Source: Atopobium sp. oral taxon 810 str. F0209 (GTDB taxonomy: Bacteria > Actinomycetota > Coriobacteriia > Coriobacteriales > Atopobiaceae). Taken from it: 41,123 nt of DNA. Below, piece after piece: positions 19,132-28,800 of this stretch. The stretch lies in contig NZ_KE952951.1 of the NCBI RefSeq assembly GCF_000466405.1, positions 1 through 41,123 on the forward strand, written 5' to 3'. The notes beneath the pieces were generated by a model, which saw only the letters and a program-made list of their open reading frames with translations, was not told where the DNA came from and made no database searches. The position numbers were made by a program, and so were the translations under genes. Numbering within the stretch: the stretch's first letter is position 1; every line of letters starts with the position of its first letter.

Positions 19132-19590
19132 CTACTCTACACCGGGGAAGGCGGGATCATCTTCGCGCATAATTTTGGCCACGCGCTCTGCATGACGACC
19201 GCCAGCGTGCTCTGTAGTCAAGAATGTCTCGACAATGGCACAATTGTCCATCAGGCTCACAAAGCGGCCAGACAGGCAAATGATATTTGCATCATTGTGC
19301 TCACGAGCAAGGCGCGCAAAGGTTGTATCCTGCACGGGCACAGCACGAATACCCGCAACCTTATCAGCAGCAATTGCCATACCCAAACCAGTGCCGCAAA
19401 TCAAAACACCGTACTCCGCCTCACCAGAGGTGACCTTACGGGCAACCTTATCAGCATAGTCAGGATAATCTACCCTACCGTCACTATCAGGCCCTAGATC
19501 CAGCACTTCATGGCCCATACTCTGAATGAACTCAATGACGGGTTTTTTCTGCAGAAAACCTGCATGATCAGAAGCAATTGCAACACGCAT
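19132..19590 (-). CDS. rpiB: Ribose-5-phosphate isomerase B
   Basis: A 152-residue enzyme interconverting ribose 5-phosphate and ribulose 5-phosphate. It shows MRVAIASDHAGF at the start, the catalytic cysteine in ICGTGLGMAIAA (Cys65) and the HNDANIICLSGRF and GGRHAERV segments. Two nearby ATGs are possible; the one at 19588-19590 is eight bases after GAGAGG and matches the family start. It follows glyA by 69 bases. In Bacillus the homologous gene lies in the same prfA-glyA-upp neighbourhood. Confidence 0.95.
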   Translation of the reverse strand: MRVAIASDHAGFLQKKPVIEFIQSMGHEVLDLGPDSDGRVDYPDYADKVARKVTSGEAEYGVLICGTGLGMAIAADKVAGIRAVPVQDTTFARLAREHNDANIICLSGRFVSLMDNCAIVETFLTTEHAGGRHAERVAKIMREDDPAFPGVE

Positions 19591-19659
19591 GAACATATCC
19601 TCTCTTATATTTGCATCATTGGCTATGCATCATAACTACGACGCAAGACCACAATTGAT

Positions 19660-20916
19660 CTAACCCAATTCGGGATACAGCGGATGAGCGGCAAGCAAAG
19701 CGTGAACTTCAGCAGCTATATTAGTCGCTAATTTTTCGTCTTCAAGAGCACTCAACACTTCGCCAATCATCTCTCCCACACGATGACATTCTTGCTCAGT
19801 GAAGCCACGCGTTGTAATGGCAGGCGACCCGACACGCAGGCCAGATGTCTTGAAGGGGCTACGCTTCTCACCTGGAATAGTGTTCTTATTTGCCGTAATG
19901 CCCACCTTATCAAGCGCAAGCTCGGCATCACGACCAGTAACTTCACCTAAGGGAGTTAAATCTACCAACTGCAAATGATTATCAGAACCACCCGATACAA
20001 GCGCAAGCCCGCGGTCAACCATGCCTTGTCCTAAGGCCTGACAGTTAAGAAGCACCTGATCGATGTAGGTTGTGAACTCAGGCTTGAGTGCCTCGCCCAA
20101 AGCAACTGCCTTACCCGCAATAACATGCATCAACGGCCCACCCTGTGTACCAGGAAACACCGCCGAGTTTATCTTTTTGTAAAGCTCTTCATCGTTGGTG
20201 AGAATCATGCCCCCGCGCGTACCGCGCAGAGTCTTGTGCGTCGTTGTAGTAACTACGTCGGCATAGGGGAAGGGACTGGGATGACGACCCGCAGCTACAA
20301 GACCTGCGATATGTGCCATATCCACCATCAGATATGCCCCGACCGAATGCGCAATTTCAGCAAAGCGTTCAAAGTCAATAATGCGTGGATATGCTGAAGC
20401 GCCCGCAATAATTAGCTTTGGTTTGCATTCCTTGGCAAGGTCTTCTACCTGGTCATAATCAATACGTCCATCAATGAAATCTACCCCATAAGGCACATCA
20501 CAATAGAGTTTGCCCGAAAAATTTGCAGGCGAGCCATGCGTCAGGTGACCACCTTCAGAAAGATTCATACCCATAAAGGTATCGCCTGGCTGCATAAGCG
20601 CAGCTTCGGCTGCGTAGTTTGCCTGAGCGCCCGAATGTGGCTGTACATTTGCAAATTTGCAGCCAAAGAGCTGACATGCACGCTCACGCGCCAGTTCCTC
20701 TACCTTATCAACGGCCCAGCAGCCACCATAAAAGCGATGTCCAGGGTAGCCCTCTGCGTACTTGTTGGTAAGAACAGAGCCCACGGCTTCCATTACCGGC
20801 AGTGAAACGAGATTTTCAGAAGCAATCAGCTCAATAGAATCACGCTGCCGCCCAAGCTCTTCCGTGATAATGTCTGCGACTTCAGGGTCTGCCTGACTCA
20901 AATATCTAAAGTTCAT
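19660..20916 (-). CDS. glyA: Serine hydroxymethyltransferase
   Basis: A 418-residue PLP enzyme interconverting serine plus tetrahydrofolate with glycine plus methylene-tetrahydrofolate. The PLP lysine lies in [11 protein letters not shown] (about residue 226). [11 protein letters not shown] and the [15 protein letters not shown] segment are typical. GAGAGGAA precedes the ATG. It follows tsaC by 46 bases and is probably co-transcribed with it. Confidence 0.97.
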   Translation of the reverse strand: MNFRYLSQADPEVADIITEELGRQRDSIELIASENLVSLPVMEAVGSVLTNKYAEGYPGHRFYGGCWAVDKVEELARERACQLFGCKFANVQPHSGAQANYAAEAALMQPGDTFMGMNLSEGGHLTHGSPANFSGKLYCDVPYGVDFIDGRIDYDQVEDLAKECKPKLIIAGASAYPRIIDFERFAEIAHSVGAYLMVDMAHIAGLVAAGRHPSPFPYADVVTTTTHKTLRGTRGGMILTNDEELYKKINSAVFPGTQGGPLMHVIAGKAVALGEALKPEFTTYIDQVLLNCQALGQGMVDRGLALVSGGSDNHLQLVDLTPLGEVTGRDAELALDKVGITANKNTIPGEKRSPFKTSGLRVGSPAITTRGFTEQECHRVGEMIGEVLSALEDEKLATNIAAEVHALLAAHPLYPELG

Positions 20917-20962
20917 ATGCAGTTCCTCTCCCCCACCTATCCCACATGCAACCTTTTTGCAA

Positions 20963-21613
20963 TTAAGCAGAGCTCACACCCAAAGCGACCCGCATAATAT
21001 CTGTCGCAGGAATGGCTCCTTCGCGCAAAATAACTGGCTCTGTCCCCATACAAGCAACAATTGTAGACGCGATGGCTAGTGGAGCAGGACCTGAGTCAAG
21101 TGTCAAATCCGCTAATGTAACAATGCGCCCCTCGACTGATGTACCAGAGATAGCCGCATCTGCTCCGTGGGTGTTAGCTGAAGTAACCGCTAGCGGTCCA
21201 ACTCGACGTGCGAGTTCACGTACCAACATAGAATCGGGAACGCGCAGGGCAATGGTGCCACTATCCATACGCTGGTATTCGCTTGGTACCTGCACAGACG
21301 CATTAACAACAAGAGTAAGCGCACCTGGCCAGAACTCTTGCGCCAATGCAGTAGCCCAAGCAGGAATATCAACGCCCAAACGTCCGAGTTCAGATGCATC
21401 CGAAACAAGCCATGGCAGAGTCATATCCGCTGGGCGCTTTTTGATTTCAAAAACCCTCGCACGGGCAGGGTTGCCAGGCGTCGCAAGACAGCCAATGCCA
21501 TATACCGAATCCGTCGGCATCACCAGCACGCCCTCACGTAACAAGACTTCACAGGCGCGTGTCAACACTTCTGCAGACGGACATTGTTGATCTACTTCAA
21601 TCATTGCGCCCAT
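20963..21613 (-). CDS. tsaC: L-threonylcarbamoyladenylate synthase
   Basis: A 216-residue YrdC/Sua5-type protein that makes threonylcarbamoyl-AMP for the t6A37 modification of ANN-decoding tRNAs. Visible features are [12 protein letters not shown] near 33-44, the KKRP segment at 58-61, FWPGALTLV and the SANTHG loop. It lacks the C-terminal Sua5 domain, so it is the short TsaC type, with a modest C-terminal extension. GGGAG precedes the ATG. It is 40 bases after prmC. Confidence 0.93.
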   Translation of the reverse strand: MGAMIEVDQQCPSAEVLTRACEVLLREGVLVMPTDSVYGIGCLATPGNPARARVFEIKKRPADMTLPWLVSDASELGRLGVDIPAWATALAQEFWPGALTLVVNASVQVPSEYQRMDSGTIALRVPDSMLVRELARRVGPLAVTSANTHGADAAISGTSVEGRIVTLADLTLDSGPAPLAIASTIVACMGTEPVILREGAIPATDIMRVALGVSSA

Positions 21614-21653
21614 ATTGTTCTCCCTGCAACAGGCAAACTATCAGTATGCTTTT

Positions 21654-22535
21654 CTATGCACGCACCGCAACCAAAAAACGCGGGCGATGCGTGTAATCCT
21701 CGTGCACTTCAATCGACTGCCAAATACCCTGCTCGCAAGCGAGCTGTGCTGCTGCCTCAAGTGTCGTCTCGAATAACTCCACCGCAAAGACGCCTCCAGG
21801 AAGCAGCGCGCGCTGAGCAAGCTCCAGCAGACGACGATAGATGTCGAGCCCGTCGGCTCCCCCATCAAGTGCCAGATGTGGCTCAAAACCCGACACCTCA
21901 TAAGGCAGCTCGTCAACAACGGCGGAAGGAATATAGGGAGGATTCGATACCAGCGCATCAAAGTGCCCTAGTAGTCTCTCGTCAACGCCTGTCGCGAGGT
22001 CGCATCCTACGACGTCAACAAGCGCCGTAAGTCCAAGCTTGTCGCGATTATGACGCGCAAGCGCCACGGCATCTGGTGATATGTCAGTAGTAACAACATG
22101 TGTCTTTGCCCGCTCACGTGCCAGCGAGCATGCAACGCAGCCAGTGCCACAGCCCACCTCCAGTACCAGCGCAGGATACTGGTTGTGATCAGCTGACAAA
22201 TGATTAAGCACTTCTTCAACAAGCAGTTCCGTCTCAGGACGCGGAATCAACACACCACTTTTGCAATTGACTACGATATGTCGAAAGGCGGTCTCTCCCG
22301 TGACATACTGCAGCGGCTCTCCTTCTACACGGCGCTCAATAGCAGCATGCATCGCAGCAAGCTCCGAGCTGTCAAGTGGTCTATCAAAGTTGGTATAAAG
22401 CTCAATGCGAGAAAGCCCCAATACACCAGAAAGCAGCCACTCTGCAGAAAGGCGGGGATGCTCATCTCCCTTGCGCTCTAGATACTCACTTGTCCAATCG
22501 AGTATGGCCTTACAGGTCCACTCGTTTTTTGTCAT
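21654..22535 (-). CDS. prmC: Peptide chain release factor N5-glutamine methyltransferase
   Basis: A 293-residue SAM-dependent enzyme that methylates the GGQ glutamine of release factors. The N-terminal helical domain ends in IPRPETELLV, the SAM motif is LEVGCGTGCVA (about 124-134) and the catalytic NPPY is near 197-200. The start overlaps the stop of the preceding hydrolase gene as ATGA. Its target gene prfA lies one gene upstream, a common pairing. Confidence 0.95.
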   Translation of the reverse strand: MTKNEWTCKAILDWTSEYLERKGDEHPRLSAEWLLSGVLGLSRIELYTNFDRPLDSSELAAMHAAIERRVEGEPLQYVTGETAFRHIVVNCKSGVLIPRPETELLVEEVLNHLSADHNQYPALVLEVGCGTGCVACSLARERAKTHVVTTDISPDAVALARHNRDKLGLTALVDVVGCDLATGVDERLLGHFDALVSNPPYIPSAVVDELPYEVSGFEPHLALDGGADGLDIYRRLLELAQRALLPGGVFAVELFETTLEAAAQLACEQGIWQSIEVHEDYTHRPRFLVAVRA

Positions 22536-23479
22536 TGCAATCCTCCAGTAGGCACACAGACCCTCTCAAGAAATTTCACGACATCGGCTCGCACATCTTG
22601 ACGGCAACGTTCATTGTGCAGTTCGTGGCGAGCGTTAGGATAAAGCTTGAATGTTACGTCCAAAAGGCCAGCCTTACGTAAAGCTGCAGCACAGGCGCGT
22701 GGACCCTTACCGTTTTCGCCTACGGGATCTTGCTCACCCGACAAGATCAGCACTGGCAGTTCATGTGGAACACGCATCAAAGCCTCGGGGCGTTCTGCTT
22801 CCTCAAGAAGCTGAGCAATAACGTAATAGCCCGAAACAGAAAACATCCAGCCGCAATCTGGGTCAGCCGCATAACTAATCGGACGCGCAGGATCTGAACT
22901 GAGCCATTCGTAACCTGTATTGGCGCCCGTACCCTCAAAGCTCTTGTTATAACTTCCCGTACCCATACTGTCTACAAAAGCAGAGCGATAGCTCCAGCCA
23001 TGGAAGCGCGCAATAATTGAGGTAATAAACTTTGGAGCGCTGACATTTGCCATCCATGCTGTGCCCATGATAATGGCACCAGCAAGTCCCTCGCCATGGC
23101 GAGCTATATAGCAGCGCACCACAAAAGAACCCATCGAATGTCCCAACATCATATAAGGCAGTTTGGGGAAACGCCCAGAGACAAGCTGCCTGAGCACATG
23201 TTGATCTTCAATGAGATAATCCGCACCATGCTTTGGGTCATACACCCCGCGCTGAGCTACATTAGGCGTCGTTCGCCCATGCCCTAGCTGATCGATGCCA
23301 CAGACGACATAGCCCGCAGATGTCAGCGCTTCAGCAACCTTGTCATAACAGCGGAAATGCTCAACCATGCCATGCACAATTTGCACGATACCCCGCTGTT
23401 CACCTGCTGGCAACCACAAATCTCCAATGCAGGTTGTTTTGCCATCAGCTGAACGTAGCTTGATATCTTCGTGGGTCAT
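22532..23479 (-). CDS. Alpha/beta hydrolase, lysophospholipase/monoacylglycerol lipase-like
   Basis: A 315-residue serine hydrolase with the nucleophile elbow GHSMGS (Ser115), a likely acid in SGEQDPVG and the histidine in NARHELHNE. The oxyanion-side HGMVEH (36-41) and DQLGHGRT segments resemble YtpA/PldB-type lipases acting on lysophospholipids or monoacylglycerols. The substrate is inferred from family only. The frame is open to 23551, but the ATG at 23477-23479 has GGAGG five bases upstream. It is inserted between prfA and prmC, overlapping prmC by four bases. Confidence 0.85.
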   Translation of the reverse strand: MTHEDIKLRSADGKTTCIGDLWLPAGEQRGIVQIVHGMVEHFRCYDKVAEALTSAGYVVCGIDQLGHGRTTPNVAQRGVYDPKHGADYLIEDQHVLRQLVSGRFPKLPYMMLGHSMGSFVVRCYIARHGEGLAGAIIMGTAWMANVSAPKFITSIIARFHGWSYRSAFVDSMGTGSYNKSFEGTGANTGYEWLSSDPARPISYAADPDCGWMFSVSGYYVIAQLLEEAERPEALMRVPHELPVLILSGEQDPVGENGKGPRACAAALRKAGLLDVTFKLYPNARHELHNERCRQDVRADVVKFLERVCVPTGGLQ

Positions 23480-23535
23480 AACCGCCTCCTGCAGACCTGC
23501 CATACACACACCCATTACATAGACCCAAACAAAAA

Positions 23536-23566
23536 ACACCTCTAGCTCCATTCAAGCCAGAGGTGT
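23536..23566 (-). terminator. Rho-independent terminator after prfA
   Basis: On the minus strand a 12-base stem (ACACCTCTGGCT with AGCTAGAGGTGT, one G-U pair) and seven-base loop is followed by a run of six T. It lies 15 bases after the prfA stop and separates prfA from the hydrolase-prmC operon. Confidence 0.9.
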
Positions 23567-23581
23567 CAGACAAATGCTAGT

Positions 23582-24649
23582 TTAGACAGCCTGTGTGAGC
23601 TTCTCTGCTCGGTCAGCGGCGGCAAGAGCCTCGATCACCGAAGGTAGCGTATCGCCCAATAGCACGCCATTGTATGTGCCATTAAAACCTATGCGATGAT
23701 CCGTCACGCGATCCTGAGGTTGGTTGTAGGTACGAATCTTTTCAGATCGATTGCCATGACCAATCTGCGCCAAACGGCTGGCACCCGCCTCTGCCTGCTG
23801 CTTTTCAAGCTCCATCTCATAGAGACGTGCACGCAGCATCTGCATACAAGCTTCGCGGTTTTGAATCTGCGAACGCTGATCTTGTGAAGTAACAACGGTA
23901 TTGGTGGGCAAGTGAGTAATACGTACAGCCGAATAGGTCGTATTGACGCCCTGGCCACCAGGACCCGACGAACAATAGGTATCGATACGAATATCCTCGG
24001 GTGCGATCTGAACATCAATCTCATCTGCTTCGGGCAATACAGCAACCGTTGCCGTCGAAGTCTGGATACGACCCTGACTCTCGGTCTTGGGAACACGCTG
24101 CACGCGATGGACACCACTCTCGTACTTCATTACGGAGTAGACCTTGTCGCCCATAACCTTAAACTCGATGGTTTTGAAACCACCAGCCGTGCCCTCATTA
24201 GAACTCAGTACTTCAATCTTCCACCCTTTAGAAGCAGCAAAACGCTGGTACATAGCAAAAAGGTCACCAGCAAAAATACTTGCCTCATCGCCACCAACGC
24301 CCGCACGAATCTCAACGATGGTGTCCTTCTCATCGTTGGGATCGCCTGGAATGAGCATGATTTTGATCTCATCCTCAAGACCGGGAAGTTTTGCTTCATT
24401 GTCAGCAATATCTGCTTGAAGCATTTCTTTATCCTCAGCATCCGAGGTCTCGCGCAGCATTTCCTTTGCCGCATTGATGTCATCGAGCGCCGTAAGGTAC
24501 TCGCGTGCCTTTTCCACCAAGTCAGACTGGTTTGAGTGCTCCTTGGCAAGACGCGCGTATTCTTTAGGATCCGACACAACCTCAGGATCCATGAGTTTCT
24601 TTTCCAGCTCAAGATAGGCTGCAATGAGTTTTTCGAGCTTGTCCCGCAT
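23582..24649 (-). CDS. prfA: Peptide chain release factor 1
   Basis: A 355-residue factor that ends translation at UAA and UAG. The catalytic GGQ is at about 229-231 in SGPGGQGVNTTYS, and the codon-recognition PxT motif appears as VPKTESQGRI. The length is normal. It begins 71 bases from the accessory island boundary. A short palindrome (ACGCAGTC AA GACTGCGT, 24673-24690) lies just upstream of the start, function unknown. A strong terminator follows. Confidence 0.97.
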   Translation of the reverse strand: MRDKLEKLIAAYLELEKKLMDPEVVSDPKEYARLAKEHSNQSDLVEKAREYLTALDDINAAKEMLRETSDAEDKEMLQADIADNEAKLPGLEDEIKIMLIPGDPNDEKDTIVEIRAGVGGDEASIFAGDLFAMYQRFAASKGWKIEVLSSNEGTAGGFKTIEFKVMGDKVYSVMKYESGVHRVQRVPKTESQGRIQTSTATVAVLPEADEIDVQIAPEDIRIDTYCSSGPGGQGVNTTYSAVRITHLPTNTVVTSQDQRSQIQNREACMQMLRARLYEMELEKQQAEAGASRLAQIGHGNRSEKIRTYNQPQDRVTDHRIGFNGTYNGVLLGDTLPSVIEALAAADRAEKLTQAV

Positions 24650-24719
24650 GATGGCTCCTCAACGCTTTGCTCACGCAGTCAAGACTGCGTTTATTTCTCA
24701 ACTCTCAAATAATACCACC

Positions 24720-24771
24720 GAGGTGGCAAGGCTAAACATTACAGCCCTGCCACCTCGAAACCTATCTATTT
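24720..24771. repeat. Left copy of a 52-bp perfect direct repeat bounding the island
   Basis: This copy is identical over 52 bases to 29277-29328 and in the same orientation. The first 37 bases form a long hairpin: GAGGTGGCA pairs with TGCCACCTC, with a further GGCT/AGCC pairing inside. It lies between prfA and the last gene of the island. No T-run follows in either direction, so it is not a classical terminator. Confidence 0.9.
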
Positions 24772-24773
24772 CT

Positions 24774-24790
24774 GAGTTCTCTCAGAACTC
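24774..24790 (-). terminator. Hairpin after the island's last gene
   Basis: GAGTTCT (24774-24780) pairs perfectly with AGAACTC (24784-24790) over a three-base loop, about ten bases after the last island stop codon. Weak or no U-tract; it may act with the adjacent 52-bp hairpin. Confidence 0.35.
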
Positions 24791-24800
24791 TAGAATGTAG

Positions 24801-25340
24801 CTAATTGAACTTGTCGTGATAAACGATATCAAATAGCCATTGTAGGTTTATCCAAGGCTTTGACTGCGCATCTATGAGAGGCTGTACGCTTTTGTAGATG
24901 TCCTTTTTGATGTCTTGTTCGTTGAAATTTTTTATGTCTAGGTCTTTATAGCCCCTATCTGAATCAAAAGCACTTAACAGTTTAAATTTGTTATTAAATT
25001 CAAAACCTAAGTTTTTGTTAATAAACCTATATCCTCTAGTGCCATCTAAATTGAATGTCGAAAGATATCCCAACTGTTTTCCGTTTTTATCGTAAGTCAA
25101 AATTGCTGGCTTACCATCAAAATCGTAGCCAATTGTCTTGAGATCGTCAGGAGTATAGATGTCTTCGAGATTGTCAATCAGCATCATGAGTACGGGTTCC
25201 GTACCCTTCTTATGAGGGGTGTATTGCGCGTAATATACTGAATGCGATTTAAGGTTGAAGGAGATATATCCAAGTACTACCGACAAAAGCAGCAACCATA
25301 GCAGCAGTCTCTTTACAACACCTTTTATCTTTTTAAGCAT
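24801..25340 (-). CDS. Small membrane-anchored protein, paralogue 1 (lipobox lost)
   Basis: A 179-residue protein of unknown function. A basic start and hydrophobic segment (LLLWLLLLSVVLGYIS) give an N-terminal anchor; where the upstream paralogue has a lipobox Cys, this one has Tyr. The rest is extracytoplasmic by inference. Residues about 25-90 and the last 45 closely match the paralogue, and the final 100 coding bases include a block identical in DNA (24828-24927). The middle, about 95-135, differs. It lies two bases after its paralogue and downstream of the large surface protein. AGG is 11 bases before the ATG, a weak site. Confidence 0.85.
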   Translation of the reverse strand: MLKKIKGVVKRLLLWLLLLSVVLGYISFNLKSHSVYYAQYTPHKKGTEPVLMMLIDNLEDIYTPDDLKTIGYDFDGKPAILTYDKNGKQLGYLSTFNLDGTRGYRFINKNLGFEFNNKFKLLSAFDSDRGYKDLDIKNFNEQDIKKDIYKSVQPLIDAQSKPWINLQWLFDIVYHDKFN

Positions 25341-25342
25341 GA

Positions 25343-25882
25343 CTAGTTAAACCTATCGTGATAAACAAGATCAAATAGCCATTGTAGGTTTATCCAAGGC
25401 TTTGACTGCGCATCTATGAGAGGCTGTACGCTTTTGTAGATGTCCTTTTTGATGTCTTGTTCGTTGAAACCTTTCATATCTATTTTTTTATAACCTTTGT
25501 TTGCATCACGTATGTTCTTCAGTTGAAAACTTTCAGTGAAGTGGAAGATTAGATTCTCATTATCAACCATATACCCTCCATCACTATCTGGCGTCAGAAA
25601 ACCTAACTGCTTACCCTCTTTATCGTATGTAAGGATTGCAGGTTTACCATCGAAGTCGTAGCCAATGGTCTTGAGATCATCGGGAGTATAGATGTCTCCA
25701 AGATTATCGATAAGCATCATGAGTACGGGTTCGGTACCCTTCTTATGAGGGGTGTGTTGTGCGTAATATACTGAGTTCGATTTGAGGTTGTAGTTGATAC
25801 ATCCAGGTATGGCTGAGAGCATCAGTAGCCACACTAATAGCCCGAAACAGCCTTTTACTACGTTCTTTATCTTTTTAAGCAT
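25343..25882 (-). CDS. Putative lipoprotein, paralogue 2
   Basis: A protein of 179 residues starting MLKKIKNVVKG, with a hydrophobic stretch ending LSAIPGC, a credible lipobox; it would be a lipid-anchored protein on the outer face of the membrane. Shared core segments with paralogue 1 are HKKGTEPVLMMLIDNL and DDLKTIGYDFDGKPAILTYD. The middle region diverges while both ends are nearly identical. A start two codons earlier (25888) is equally possible. It follows the large surface protein by about 12-18 bases, so the three genes form one operon. Function unknown. Confidence 0.85.
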   Translation of the reverse strand: MLKKIKNVVKGCFGLLVWLLMLSAIPGCINYNLKSNSVYYAQHTPHKKGTEPVLMMLIDNLGDIYTPDDLKTIGYDFDGKPAILTYDKEGKQLGFLTPDSDGGYMVDNENLIFHFTESFQLKNIRDANKGYKKIDMKGFNEQDIKKDIYKSVQPLIDAQSKPWINLQWLFDLVYHDRFN

Positions 25883-25899
25883 AACCATCTGTCTCGTTT

Positions 25900-28800
25900 C
25901 TATTTCCAGAATCTTTTGAAGAACTTGCCTATCGGTTTGGCTACCTTGTTTTTTACAAATCTGGCAACTGGTTTTATTACTTTCTTTTTGATGAACTTCG
26001 CCGTTGGCTTTATTACCTTGCGATAGAGAGGTTTCACAGCAGGTTTTATCACCTTGTTGTAGAGAGGCTTAATAACTTTTCTATGCACAGGTTTTATAAG
26101 CTTGTTATGTACAAACTTTGCAGCTGGTTTGATTACCTTTTTCGAAATAGGCTTGATGATTTTGTTGCTTACAAATTTGGCTACAGGTTTTACTACTTTG
26201 TTTTTAATGGGACGGATGATTTTGTTCTTAACAAACTTTGCTGCAGGCTTGACTAGCTTTTGTACAACTGGTCTCAGTACCTTTTTCTCTACGACGGAAA
26301 GCGCTGGTTTTATGAGCTTTTGATAAGCTGGTTGAACTAGAGATGTACCTACGGGTTGAAGTATATGTTTGCCAATAGAGGTAGCTGCAGGTCTCAGTAC
26401 ATGAAGATATACCTTCTTACCAAGTGAAGATGCTATCTTGGCTCCGTAAACTACTGCGTTAGAAGCTAGGTTACTCAAAGTCCCCAAAGCTACCCCTACA
26501 AGGGTAAGGGGCGTCGTTGCAATCGCAATGATGCCGGGGCCAATCTTTGAAAGGAAATTTTTAATATAGCTAACAGGATTATCCTTGAATTTCTTAGCTT
26601 CTTTTTTCAACTTATTTTTCAGTGCAAGCAAGATTAATAGCATGCCGCTCAAAGTCAGTGTTGCACCTAGGATATTGTTCCGTTCTTGCACCTCTATGCT
26701 AGCACCACTTTTTGATTGAAGTGCAAGCACCTCTTTGTAGAGACGTTGACGCTCTACCTCAAGGTTTTCTGTGCTGTAATAGCGTTTGATGCATTCATCT
26801 AAGGTGAGATTTTTGAAGTCAGGATGATAGTGAAAGATGATTGCATCTATATCTGTTCTGCGATCTTTGGCATTGATGTTGGTGAGGGTATCTCCTGTTA
26901 GAGAGTTGAGTTGAAAGAAGTTGTCTTCGGGAGAATGTCCAAAAAGATTGCTGATAGATAGCCCAGCCAACCATTTGAGGATTTCTTTTTTTGGGCCACT
27001 GTCTTCTGCGGTGGCAAGGGTGGTGGCAAGATGGGGGAAGTCGGCTAAATAGTGTCCTTTTTGATGTATACGATCCAACAGATCCTTAATGTCACTATAG
27101 TTCTCAACTTCAGGTTTCTTCCCAAAATCATTAGTAAGCGATTGCAGAAAATCTTCGGCATACACGGGATAGGCAATCGCATTTGCTATCGCATGATTGA
27201 TTTTGTTTTTGTCTTTGCCGTACTTTTTCTTTGCTTGGCGAGTAACTTCATCTATGTAGTCTAAAAACTGTTTCTTCTCTTCTGCAGTCATGTTGGTATT
27301 GATCAAAAAGGGATCGATTGCAGCTTTGGGAGGGGTTGGTTTTGTAGGAGTGTTTGTAGGACTGCTTTTATGTGGGACCTGCGATGAGGTGGTTTGAGTT
27401 GTCTGCCCTGTATGAAATGTATTGTTCTTACTGTCATGCTGAGTGGTATTTTTGCCTGCATTTTTATGTTCATGTGTAGGACGGGCTATCTTCTTATATA
27501 CAAAGACATGCTCTAGATCACGGGTAATGATTGCTTGGTAGGTGTTAGGGACTATATAGCCCTCTATTGATTCAGGTTTATATGAGAGCTGCTTTCCTTC
27601 TAATACGCTGTACTGTCTGTCTTTTGCTAGTTTCTTCCCTGCTTCATCGACAAAGCTAAACTTGACTCTGTATTCTGGTGAATATACAAACGTGATAACG
27701 GGATAGTTACTATCACTCTCATCTTTTTTGATATCCACGAGTTGATAGCTGGGAATCAAAAGAGAACTTATTCGGTAGCTTTCATCGGTAAAGCCCCTAT
27801 AGAACTCTTTTGCCTTTATATCATTTCCTGTGGTATCGACATATTGAACGAGAATATGCTGGCTGATTCTGGCTTGTAACTTAGCTTGCAAGCTACTACC
27901 AAAAATGTCGTATCTAACTGCCGTAGGATAGGCATAGGAATCATGCGCTCTTGCGGGTGCTGGAGAATAGAAAATATAGCTAAAGTGAGACAGAAATCCT
28001 GCTCCTAGATATCCCCCTCTAGGCAAATCAGCTGATCCATTAAGATTAAGGGCGCCTTTTGTAGTGTCGTAAATGATGCCATTCTTTTTTGTGAGGTGAG
28101 ACTCTTTAGGGATTATTTCAACAATATTCGCGAGATCAGTTTTGACTCCCTGGGCAGAGTCAATATCGGTTGAAATAAAGCTCACAACTACCAGCTGCTC
28201 TTCGGTAGTGGCGTGTTTTACTATTCTGTAGTTCAATCCAAGCCGACTGGCATTGTTGTATAAGACAACAATTGAATTACCACGAGCACCATCGAAAAAT
28301 TGCTCGCCAATAAATCCTAGACCTTTAATTCGGTGGTCATTGTATCCAGAATGGGCTGCCCAGTCCTCTTTATCAGAACTAATGACTGTCCAGATGAGGT
28401 CCAAATCTATGCCAGATTTAGTCTTGCCTACATAGGTGATTCTTCCTGAGTCCCCATTATTGATACTAAAAGTCTTTACCCGGGCGTGTGGTCTCGCACC
28501 AGAAAAATTCGAGAAATCATAGTTGCCGAGTTCTTTTCCCTTTATTGACTCAACAGTAGTTTTCTCTGACCAATGCAAGCCTTCTTTGGTAAGGAAATGT
28601 GCATCTGTAAGGTTTTCTCCAACTATTGAAATCGTGATATTTCTAAAGTACTCAACACCCTTTTTGCTCGTATCAAGCTCACCTAATACCGTCGCTTCTT
28701 TTACCGTAGGTGTTGTATCCTTTTCAGGCTCTTCTTCTTTAGTAGGAACTTTTGCTTCTGATCCCGTATCACCAATTTCTACTGCGGGCTCCTGAGCTGA

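Noticed and set aside
24720-24771. Simple intrinsic terminator
   Set aside because: The stem is strong but no T-run follows on either strand, and the 52-base identity extends beyond the hairpin.
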